A DNA stretch of 23,495 nt, from contig JBKPDW010000057.1 in NCBI GenBank assembly GCA_046728115.1, positions 1 through 23,495 of the forward strand, read 5' to 3'. Shown piece after piece: positions 6,054 to 13,083 of this stretch (position 1 is its first letter; every line of letters starts with the position of its first letter). The translations under genes were made by a program, and so were the position numbers. The stretch comes from CAVSWN01 sp046728115. Lineage in GTDB: Bacteria; Acidobacteriota; Vicinamibacteria; Vicinamibacterales; CAVVIG01. Under the pieces are notes generated by a model. The model worked only from the letters and a program-made list of their open reading frames with translations. It made no database searches and was not told where the DNA came from.

Positions 6054-8507
6054 GTGAACGAACTTCGGTACTCGCTCCGACGACTGCGACAGAGCCCGGG
6101 TGCAACCGCCATCGCGGTGCTCACGCTGGCCATCGGCATCGGCGGCAATGCGGCGATCTTCAGCATCATCCGGACAGTGTTGCTGAAACCGCTGCCGTAC
6201 GCGGACCCTGAGAGGCTCGTCGTGATGGGCGAACGATGGCCGACGTCCTCAAGCCGAAAGCCGATCTCCCGACTGAATTATCAGGATTGGGTCGCGCAGA
6301 ACACCGTGTTTGAGCGAATCGCCGCCGTGACCTGGGGCCCGGCGACGGTGAGCAGCGGGAACACGCCGGCCCATGTTGATGGCTCGTTCGTGTCCCCCTC
6401 GTACTTCGAGGTATTCGGACTGCACGCCGCGTTGGGACGCACACTCGCAGCCGGTGACGATGAACCAGGCCGCGAGCACGTTGTCGTGCTCAGCCATCGT
6501 TTGTGGACGTCGCAGTTCAGTGGAGACCCTGCGGCCATCGACGCCGACATACGCCTGGACGGCGAGATGTACACGATCGTCGGGGTCATGCCGGCCGGCA
6601 CAAGCGTAGACTTCGGCACCGATCTGTCCGAGCCGCAGATCTGGAGACCGCTGATGACCGGCAATCCGCCGCCGCGCGGCGTGCATGATCTCCGCATGGT
6701 TGTCGCAAAGATGAAAGCGGACACCACCATCGACCGGGCCCGCGCCCAGATGGAGGCGATCGGTGAACGCATGGCCGTCGAGTATCCGGATACCAACAAA
6801 GGCTATGGGGTGATCGTCCAGCCGTTCCCTCGTCCGATCGGGTTCGACATCGCGGCGTCCCTCTACCTCCTGCTGGCCGCCGCCGGGCTCGTCTTGATCC
6901 TCGCCTGTGTGAATCTCGCGAACCTTGCGCTCGCCCGCGGTGCCGTGAGCGCGCGCGAGGCGGCGATTCGCATGGCGCTCGGCGCCCCACGCGCGCATCT
7001 CGTCCGGCAGTTCCTGACCGAGCAACTGCTGATCGCCGCGACAGGCGGCGTCTGTGGGATCGTCGTCGCGCAGGGCATCGTCGAAGCGGTGAAGATCGCC
7101 ATGCCGACGAGCGGCATCCGTGCCGCCTTCCCGGCCGATACGCGCATCGCCATTGACAGCCTTGTGTGGCTCGTCGCGTTCGTCCTCGCAGCGCTGAGCG
7201 GCATCGTCTGTGGGCTGGTGCCTGCCATCGGCATCGCTCGACGGTCGCTCATCGCCGATATCCGACTCGTGAGCGCTGGCGCGGGAACGAGTCCATCGCA
7301 CCGCAAGATCCAGCGACTACTGGTCGCCGCTCAGGTCGCGCTCGCCTTCGCGCTCCTCACGGGAGCGGGACTTCTGATACAGAGTCTCTTCGCGCTGACC
7401 GATCGCATCGCGACGGGCTTCGATTCGACCAACGTGCTGACGGCCCGGTTGCCCATCCCGCCGACGCGCTTCGCGTCAGGCACGGCGTTCAACGCCTATC
7501 TGGACCAGATCGCGAGCCGCGTGCAGTCTCTGCCCACGATTCGGGACGTGGCGTTCGCCGACTCACTGCCGACCGAGGGAAATCCGTTCGGCAAGCTGTT
7601 TCAGATTGTTGGCCAACCGGTCGTCCCTTTCGCCAGCCGGCCGCTGTGTGGCTTCAAGGTGGTCAGCCCGTCGTACTTTTCGGCCGTCGGTCTTCGTCTC
7701 ATTAAGGGGCGAGCGCTGGAGGACCGCGATCGCGACAACGCGCCGCTGACGGTGGTCATCAATCAGGCGATGGCGCGCACCTACTTTCGCGGTGCCGATC
7801 CGCTCGGTCAACGCATGCTCATGAGGCGCAACGCCATCAATGGACCGGCTGGCACCGTCGATCTCGACTGGACGATCGTCGGCATCGTCGGAGACGAAGG
7901 CGTGTCTCCGTTTGATGATCGCACGGCGCAGCCTGCGGTGTATGTCACCCGCGAACAGTACCCACGGCTCGACCTGGCACTCGTGGTCCGGACAACGGTG
8001 GATCCCGTCCGCGTGCAAGACTCGATTCGCAAGGCCATCGCCGCGGTCGACACGACGCAGGCCGTCACGGATGTCAAAACTGTGGTTGAGATCGAGTCGG
8101 ACGACGTGTCGTCAGACCGCCTGCGTTCGATTCTGCTGAGCACGTTCGCCGTTGTCGCCGTCGTGCTCGCGACACTGGGTCTCTACGGAGTCATGGCGTA
8201 CTCCGTGACTCAGCGGACCCGCGAAATCGGGATTCGTGCGGCACTCGGCGCCAATGCCGTCAGTCTCTTGAGCCTGGTGATGCGCCAGGGAACCGCGATG
8301 ATCGCCTGGGGGCTCGGCGTGGGATTCGTGATCACTCTTGGCGAGAGCCGCCTCCTGAAGGCGTTCTTGTTCGGCGTCGGGCCGTCCGATCCGAAAACGA
8401 TGGTGTTCGTCGCTGCTGTACTCAGTGCCGTCGCTTTGATCGCCTGCTATCTTCCAGCCCGCCGCGCAACAATGGTCGATCCGCTCATCGTGCTGAAATC
8501 CGAATAG
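6054..8507 (+). CDS. ADOP-family MacB/FtsX-like permease lacking the prefix domain
   Basis: The protein is 817 residues from a GTG at 6054, preceded by GAGGG 5 bases upstream. A longer in-frame extension would run back through the divergent padR and is rejected. It opens directly with the juxtamembrane helix NELRYSLRRLRQSPG and TM1 (about 17-42, LTLAIGIGGNAAIFS). A periplasmic MacB core follows. Middle membrane segments lie at about 266-395 (CVNLANLALARG, REAAIRMALGAPRAHLVRQF), the second half begins near 422, and final membrane segments are at about 693-817 (RTREIGIRAALGA, YLPARRATMVDPL). It lacks the cytoplasmic prefix seen in the ADOP at 817. No ATPase or RND partner is adjacent. Its promoter region is shared with the divergent PadR/TonB/protease operon. 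Substrate unknown. Confidence 0.92.
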   Translation: MNELRYSLRRLRQSPGATAIAVLTLAIGIGGNAAIFSIIRTVLLKPLPYADPERLVVMGERWPTSSSRKPISRLNYQDWVAQNTVFERIAAVTWGPATVSSGNTPAHVDGSFVSPSYFEVFGLHAALGRTLAAGDDEPGREHVVVLSHRLWTSQFSGDPAAIDADIRLDGEMYTIVGVMPAGTSVDFGTDLSEPQIWRPLMTGNPPPRGVHDLRMVVAKMKADTTIDRARAQMEAIGERMAVEYPDTNKGYGVIVQPFPRPIGFDIAASLYLLLAAAGLVLILACVNLANLALARGAVSAREAAIRMALGAPRAHLVRQFLTEQLLIAATGGVCGIVVAQGIVEAVKIAMPTSGIRAAFPADTRIAIDSLVWLVAFVLAALSGIVCGLVPAIGIARRSLIADIRLVSAGAGTSPSHRKIQRLLVAAQVALAFALLTGAGLLIQSLFALTDRIATGFDSTNVLTARLPIPPTRFASGTAFNAYLDQIASRVQSLPTIRDVAFADSLPTEGNPFGKLFQIVGQPVVPFASRPLCGFKVVSPSYFSAVGLRLIKGRALEDRDRDNAPLTVVINQAMARTYFRGADPLGQRMLMRRNAINGPAGTVDLDWTIVGIVGDEGVSPFDDRTAQPAVYVTREQYPRLDLALVVRTTVDPVRVQDSIRKAIAAVDTTQAVTDVKTVVEIESDDVSSDRLRSILLSTFAVVAVVLATLGLYGVMAYSVTQRTREIGIRAALGANAVSLLSLVMRQGTAMIAWGLGVGFVITLGESRLLKAFLFGVGPSDPKTMVFVAAVLSAVALIACYLPARRATMVDPLIVLKSE

Positions 8508-8526
8508 TGCGCCCAACTGGAGCACA

Positions 8527-8608
8527 TCCTCGATCTTCTTGCGGAGGATAGTTGGGTCAATGTTTATGCGGGTGAACTCGAAGTGCGCCCACCAGGTGCG
8601 CCCACCAC
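8527..8608 (+). repeat. 82-bp dispersed direct repeat, copy 3
   Basis: This is the third copy in the same orientation, six differences from copy 1, beginning 19 bases after the ADOP stop at 8507. Copies 2 and 3 bracket the protease-TonB-padR operon and the divergent ADOP. The inner stem (ATCCTC at 8526-8531, GAGGAT at 8544-8549) is extended here by outer arms CCCAACT (8512-8518) and AGTTGGG (8550-8556). A further GTGCGCCCA lies just left of the repeat at 8508-8516, echoing the tandem 13-mers at its right end. Confidence 0.9.
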
Positions 8609-8751
8609 TGCAAGCAACGGAGCGTCGTCGGAGGCCTATACGCCCCCATGCGGGATCCGAAAATATGAACGGTAACGCGCTTGTACTTGTCTTCATTTCT
8701 GGTAACTCACACTCCCAGATAGAACGGGTCTGTTGCTCATGATCAGCATTC

Positions 8752-8918
8752 TGGATTCCCTATCTCCTCGGGAAGTCGCGCGTCGCCGCCGCGCGCAAGC
8801 TCGCGATTCGCCTCATGGATCATGATGCGTGATCAAATCGATTACATGGAGTTCTGTCGTCGTGGCCCAGGGCGCCAGTCGTAGCGGTCGCGCCCGTGCG
8901 GGGATGCTTGTGTGGGTC
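8752..8918 (+). pseudogene. Decayed C-terminal fragment of an IS110-like transposase
   Basis: Three successive frames give one transposase-like tail. Frame one (8752-8817) reads WIPYLLGKSRVAAARKLAIR. Frame two (8819-8881) reads MMRDQIDYMEFCRRG and then meets TAG at 8882. Frame three (from 8886) reads GRARAGMLVWV. The pattern GKxxVAxARKLAIRL...RDxIDYxxFCRRG...AGM resembles my recollection of the C-terminus of IS110-family transposases; a homology search would be needed. At least two frameshifts and no N-terminal part mean it is dead. It lies just downstream of repeat copy 3 and suggests past transposition at this junction. Confidence 0.5.
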
Positions 8919-8922
8919 GTGG

Positions 8923-9295
8923 TCCTCCTGCGAGTGACCGACAAACTGATTAGGCTACCCGCCTCCCACGAGCGGAGGGAGTTCGCACGAGTCATCATGG
9001 TCCGGCGTGACCGAAGAGATGTTTGGTGGGCAACACCGTCGTGATGCGGTGACACGGATTGAGCGCCGAGCGTGGACATCGACGAAAATCGGCGATCGTG
9101 CCACGGCCGCCTCCGCCAGCTCTTTGGCTTATGAGAGCCGGCTCCGGCGGCCTGAACGGAGAACGTGTCTCTTGACACCGGCCGATGTCGTTAGAGATGA
9201 CCCACTGCCCAAAATCCGCTCGAATGGATCCCAAGTTCCGGTCGACGCTCAGCTCACGAGGTCGTTCCGCCGAGATCCGAACACCGTGTCGCTGG
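8923..9295. other. Intergenic stretch without a recognisable gene
   Basis: About 370 bp lie between the transposase fragment and the ADOP stop at 9296. Open frames here are short and have no family features. The only structures noticed are a 10-bp palindrome GAGCCGGCTC (9135-9144) and an unassigned segment around 9170-9215 that could be further mobile-element debris. It probably represents degraded DNA. Confidence 0.5.
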
Positions 9296-11983
9296 TTACT
9301 CAGGTCTTAATGCGTCGGTGGGGTCCAGGGCAGAGGCGGCGTATGCCGGTATGAGCGCGGCTCCCAACGCCGCCGCAGCCTGGATGAGGGTCGTCGCAGC
9401 GATCGTTAACGGATCCGTCGGCCTGATCCCAAATAACTGGGACTCGACGAGCCGCCCCAGCACACCGACGCACGCGAGCGCGACCGCGGTACCTGCCGCG
9501 GTCATTACCATCGCATCGCGAAGGACGAACCACATCGCAGAGGCCCTGGGGGCGCCAAGCGCCATTCGTATTCCTATTTCGCGGGTCCGCTGTGTAACCA
9601 CGAATGACATCACTCCGTACAGTCCGACCATCGACAGCAGCAGCGCCAACGCGCCAAACGTGCCGGTCAGAGTGGCGAGAAGGCGCTCGGTGTTCAACGC
9701 TCTGCTGACTTGTTCATTCACCGTCCGGAGGTAGGTAATCGGCAAGGCGGGATCGGCGTGATGAACGATGGAGCGGATCGACTGCGCAGCGTGGTCGGAG
9801 GATCCTCGAACCTTCACATAGAACACTCCGGCCGGTTCGTTCGGATCGAGCGGAAAGTACGCCTGCTCCGATTCCTCGCGAAGGCCTCGATAGCTGAAGT
9901 TCGACGCGACGCCGACGATCTCGACGTTGGGCTGCGCGTTTGGTCCCGCACCCAAACACACCAATGCGCCGAGTGGGTTGCGGCCCGCGAGGTATCGCTT
10001 GACGAACGCCTCGTTGACGATTGCCGAGCGCGGACCTGACGCCGCGGAATCGCGTTCGTCGAAACCTCGTCCCTGAACGATCGGAATGCCCAGGGTTGCG
10101 AAGAATTCCGGCGTGACTGCATTCAGGTTCACGTCGCGGTCCGTCACGAACCGGCGATCGGCTTGAACCGTCATCGGGTTGTTCCAGCTTCCGCCGGTCA
10201 ACAACGGGAAACGCACGACAGTTGACGTTTCGGTCGTCGCCGAGGCGCGGATGTCTTCATGTATGCGTCGAAGCAGTCGGGCTGCATCCGCAGGCGAGTA
10301 GCCGATCTTGCGAGGATTTATTCCGACCAACACCAGACTGGATGTGTCAAAACCGGGCCCCTTCGCCAGGAGTCCCGTCAACGTCCTCGAGAAGAGGACG
10401 GCGCCGATGACGAGGATCAACGACAACGCGATCTGCCCGGTGACGATGATCTTGCGAAGCCTGACACCGCCGGCCGCGCCCGCACGCTCGCGGAGCGACG
10501 ACATCGCCGCCTTGCGCCCGACGTGAAGCGCCGGCACAAAACCACTCACGACGCCTGCCGCGATACTCACCAGGAACGCAAACAGCAGCAGCCTCGAATC
10601 AACATGCGACTGCAACGCGTTGGCGGCGGTGTCGCGAGGCAGAAACGCGATGAGCGTCCGCGTCACGGCCGGCGCGAGCGCGACGCCAAGCAATCCGCCG
10701 GCGAGCGCAAGCAGGATGCTGTCGGTTAACAATTGACGGCCAATCCGTCCTCGCGACGCGCCCAGCGCGAGCCGTGTGCTGATCTCGCGGTGGCGGGCCG
10801 ACCCGCGTGCCAGGAACAAACCGGCTACGTTCAGGCACGCGAGTCCCAGCAGCACGGCAGTGGCCGCGAACAGGACCCACAGCGGCTGCGAGAGCTCGCG
10901 TCGGAGGGTCGAATGTCCTTGCGGCGCGGGCGTGACGGTGATCGTCGAGGCCAGAAACCGTTGACGACGGTTCGGCGTGGTGGTCGGGAACCCCACGCGG
11001 CGAACGTCCTCGTTCAACATCGTCTTGAACCAAGGTTGCAGGCGGACCTGGGCCTGATCGGCCGTCACGTCCGGCCGCAACCTGCCGATGATCTGCATCC
11101 AACGCATGCGGCGATCCATCTTGCGCTCGAATCCCGGGATTGCCTGCGCCGCCATCGCTGCGGGAACCCAGACCGATGGCACTTCGCCAATGTCGATTCC
11201 GCGGAACGTCGGAGCCGCGACTCCGACCACCGTCATCGGGAACTGGTTGATTAGGATCTTCCGACCGACGACATCCGGCGCGCTCGCCAATTGCGTTCGC
11301 CAAAAGTCGTAGGTCACGACGGCGACCGGGCTGGCGCCTGGCGCTCCATCGTCGCCCGGGCCGAGCACCCTCCCGATCGCCGCTCCGACACCGAGCACGG
11401 AGAAGTACGTCCCCGAGACGATTTCCGCCGCGGCCGGCGTGGGTTCTCCGTCCGTCGACAGCGTCACGATCGTCGCCGCGCGGCAGAGCACGCCATCGAA
11501 GAGCTCGTCGTGGAGCTGAAGGTCGCGGCACATCGGGTACGACATCAGGTTGAAGCTGCCCATTCCATCCGCGAGCTGTTCTCCCTTCCAGTCGATGAGG
11601 ACAAGGCGTTGGGGCTCGCGAACCGGAAGGGCGTGGAGGGTCACCTGATCGACGAGCGAGTAGATCGCCGTGGTGGCGCCGATGCCAAGCGCGAGCGATA
11701 GTACGGTCGTCGCGGTGAACGAGCGGCTATGGAGAAAGGAACGCGCAGCGAACCGCAGATCGATTACGAAGTCTCGCAGCCATCGAATCAGCCATACGTC
11801 GCGGACTTCTTCCTTCACTTGCGCGACACCGCCGACTTCCAGCCTCGCTCGCCTTGTCGCTTCCGATTCCGAGAGACCCGCCTGTATCCAGTCGGCGACG
11901 CGGCGGTCCAAGTGGTACCGCAACTCGCGGTCGAAATCCTGCTCGAGACGGTCGCGTTGGAACCAGTTCAATATCCGCTTCAT
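9296..11983 (-). CDS. ADOP-family MacB/FtsX-like permease (with prefix domain)
   Basis: The protein is 895 residues from an ATG at 11983 that overlaps the padR stop as ATGA. Residues 1-75 form the cytoplasmic prefix (RDRLEQDFDRELRYHLDRR, then SESEATRRARLEVGG). TM1 lies at about 90-112 (VLSLALGIGATTAIYS). The periplasmic core follows, with central membrane segments from about 366 (CLNVAGLFLARGSARHREIS, RLALGASRGRIGRQLL). A second half contains another periplasmic domain. Terminal membrane segments start near 764 (RTREIGIRMALGAPRA) and end with IPAYAASALDPTDALRPE. That last motif is unusual, because most relatives have PARRAxRIDP there, so the arginines of this cytoplasmic tail are lost. It is co-transcribed with the PadR gene upstream. 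Substrate and any ATPase partner are unknown. Confidence 0.92.
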   Translation of the reverse strand: MKRILNWFQRDRLEQDFDRELRYHLDRRVADWIQAGLSESEATRRARLEVGGVAQVKEEVRDVWLIRWLRDFVIDLRFAARSFLHSRSFTATTVLSLALGIGATTAIYSLVDQVTLHALPVREPQRLVLIDWKGEQLADGMGSFNLMSYPMCRDLQLHDELFDGVLCRAATIVTLSTDGEPTPAAAEIVSGTYFSVLGVGAAIGRVLGPGDDGAPGASPVAVVTYDFWRTQLASAPDVVGRKILINQFPMTVVGVAAPTFRGIDIGEVPSVWVPAAMAAQAIPGFERKMDRRMRWMQIIGRLRPDVTADQAQVRLQPWFKTMLNEDVRRVGFPTTTPNRRQRFLASTITVTPAPQGHSTLRRELSQPLWVLFAATAVLLGLACLNVAGLFLARGSARHREISTRLALGASRGRIGRQLLTDSILLALAGGLLGVALAPAVTRTLIAFLPRDTAANALQSHVDSRLLLFAFLVSIAAGVVSGFVPALHVGRKAAMSSLRERAGAAGGVRLRKIIVTGQIALSLILVIGAVLFSRTLTGLLAKGPGFDTSSLVLVGINPRKIGYSPADAARLLRRIHEDIRASATTETSTVVRFPLLTGGSWNNPMTVQADRRFVTDRDVNLNAVTPEFFATLGIPIVQGRGFDERDSAASGPRSAIVNEAFVKRYLAGRNPLGALVCLGAGPNAQPNVEIVGVASNFSYRGLREESEQAYFPLDPNEPAGVFYVKVRGSSDHAAQSIRSIVHHADPALPITYLRTVNEQVSRALNTERLLATLTGTFGALALLLSMVGLYGVMSFVVTQRTREIGIRMALGAPRASAMWFVLRDAMVMTAAGTAVALACVGVLGRLVESQLFGIRPTDPLTIAATTLIQAAAALGAALIPAYAASALDPTDALRPE

Positions 11984-12321
11984 GCGGCGCCGTCCTCGTT
12001 GAAGATCAAGCGCACGGCTCCGGCGAGCCGCGACCAGCTCTCCTTCTCGACGTCGAGTTGCTTCCGTCCGGCACGCGTCAGCGAATAGAACTTCGCGTCG
12101 CGTCCCGTCTCGGACGGCTTCCACTCGCCCGTGAGCCACCCCCTCTGCTCCAACCGATGAAGCGCTGGATAAAGGGAACCCTGGTTCACTTGCACGACTG
12201 CTCGCGAGATCTGCTCCAGACGTTGGGCGACACCGTAGCCATGGGACGGCTCGAGGGAGAGGATGTGGAGAATGAGCATGTCGAGCGTCCCTTGTGGGAT
12301 CGGAAAACGAGCAGGCGGCAT
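11980..12321 (-). CDS. PadR-family transcriptional repressor paired with ADOP permease
   Basis: The product is 113 residues from an ATG at 12321. It shows IPQGTLDMLILHIL, HGYGVAQRLEQISR, QVNQGSLYPALHRLEQRGWL, and DAKFYSLTRAGRKQL, then a C-terminal helix ending IFNEDGAA. A GTG at 12357 in the same frame would add 12 residues. That leader is made of an imperfect 15-bp tandem repeat (encoding VDVSK and VDVSM), which looks more like regulatory DNA than protein, so the ATG is preferred. The stop overlaps the next ADOP start (ATGA). A divergent ADOP begins at 12750, and a palindrome at 12571-12580 lies between them, so this PadR may act on both; that is inference. Confidence 0.91.
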   Translation of the reverse strand: MPPARFPIPQGTLDMLILHILSLEPSHGYGVAQRLEQISRAVVQVNQGSLYPALHRLEQRGWLTGEWKPSETGRDAKFYSLTRAGRKQLDVEKESWSRLAGAVRLIFNEDGAA

Positions 12322-12374
12322 CGATACATCAACCTTCGACACGTCAACATATCGCACGACGTGTGGAAGGTCAA

Positions 12375-12402
12375 GGCTGCAGGATGGAGGCTGCAGGATG
12401 GG
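12375..12402. repeat. Tandem 14-bp repeat (two units)
   Basis: GGCTGCAGGATGGA at 12375-12388 is followed directly by the same unit with one change in the last base (12389-12402). It lies in the 428-bp divergent gap between the padR at 12321 and the ADOP at 12750. No role is evident; it may be replication slippage. Confidence 0.7.
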
Positions 12403-12551
12403 AGCGGGATCGAAGGCCTGAGCCGGTGTCCCATTTGCGGATATTCCCGCAAGGGTAACAGAGGCATACTCGCAAGGCCGACCGCGGCTGAGTTCAGCAC
12501 TCTCAAGATCACGCGGGGGCCACGCGAACGAAAGCGACCGTAATGTTCATA

Positions 12552-12598
12552 TTGATAAACTATATTGATCGTCTATAGACTGGTGCCTTCATAGTTTA
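12552..12598 (+). promoter_or_regulatory. Candidate promoter with nested palindromes for the ADOP at 12750
   Basis: TTGATA (12552-12557) and TATAGA (12574-12579) are 16 bp apart and fit a sigma70-type -35/-10 pair. This is the AT-rich island in an otherwise GC-rich gap. The -10 lies inside a perfect palindrome GTCTATAGAC (12571-12580). Around it, TAAACTAT (12556-12563) and ATAGTTTA (12591-12598) form an outer inverted repeat. A repressor bound here would block the promoter. No PadR gene lies directly upstream, so the divergent PadR (12321) or one elsewhere is the likely ligand of the site. Confidence 0.45.
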
Positions 12599-12607
12599 CT
12601 TAAGTGA

Positions 12608-12733
12608 TTGGCGAGAGCGCTTCTATTCGCAGCGGACGCCGAATTCGATCGGGTCGCTGACCGATCCTTCAGTCTCGTTGAACCCGGGCGGAATATCGGA
12701 GTACCCATGCAACAACTTCTCGAGGTCGACTGA
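12608..12733 (+). other. Possible small ORF or leader relic ahead of ADOP (41 codons, TTG start)
   Basis: An open frame from TTG at 12608 to TGA at 12731-12733 ends 16 bp before the ADOP start at 12750. It reads ARALLFAADAEFDRVADRSF and ends IGVPMQQLLEVD. The ending is conserved before the other ADOP (23074), where the in-frame end is VPTQQILEVD with the same 16-bp spacing. It resembles the tail of the local PadR at 22922 (RQVLEFE), so it may be a relic of a lost PadR gene, or a coupled leader peptide with ATG at 12708 (MQQLLEVD). No domain is recognised; expression is unproven. Confidence 0.25.
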
Positions 12734-13083
12734 CCGCCAGCTCGCCGCCATGAGTTGGATACGTCGTTTCCGGAACACCCTGTTCGATGGCCGCGTGAAT
12801 CACGAGTTTCACGCCGAGGCACGAGCGTACTTCGACGAGCTCGTGCGCGAGAACGTTCGAACGGGCGCCACGCGAGAGCGCGCCGAACGCGACGCGCGGG
12901 ATCGAATGGGTAATTTGGCGCTGGCACTGGATGAAACACGCGACGTCGATACGCTGCAATGGCTCGACGATCTCATGCGAGACGTCCGTCTGGGGATGCG
13001 GCAGCTTCGGCGAACGCCTGGATTCACCGTCGTCGCCATCCTCACCCTCGCGCTGGGCATCGGCGCGAACACCGCCATCTTCA
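12710..13083 (+). repeat. Duplicated segment, copy A (leader plus first ~111 ADOP codons)
   Basis: This segment is closely similar to 23034-23407, including 40 bp before the start codon. The encoded proteins differ at 11 of the first 111 residues, and similarity then drops sharply at the end of TM1. It marks a recent duplication, gene conversion or domain swap of the prefix region. Confidence 0.85.

Noticed and set aside
6249..7301. Long 350-codon antisense ORF inside the ADOP at 6054
   Set aside because: It is an artefact of high GC and codon bias of the sense gene: Arg/Asp-rich, with no recognisable domain.
8511..8557. Integron attC site (GCCCAAC ... GTTGGGT in copy 3)
   Set aside because: The core-like heptamers fit RYYYAAC/GTTRRRY, but the other copies lack the left heptamer, the conserved part continues 50 bp past the right one, and no integrase or cassette array is seen.
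8527..8608. The repeat as a protein-coding segment (WWAHFEFTRINI on the minus strand)
   Set aside because: The frame reads well in all copies, but several changes between copies alter residues (Met/Ile, Thr/Asp, Pro/Arg), the flanking sequence is not conserved and there is no start signal.
9170..9215. Possible insertion-sequence end (segment with TGACCCACTGCCC)
   Set aside because: It vaguely recalls IS21-type ends, but there is no partner end, no istA/istB fragment and no target duplication.
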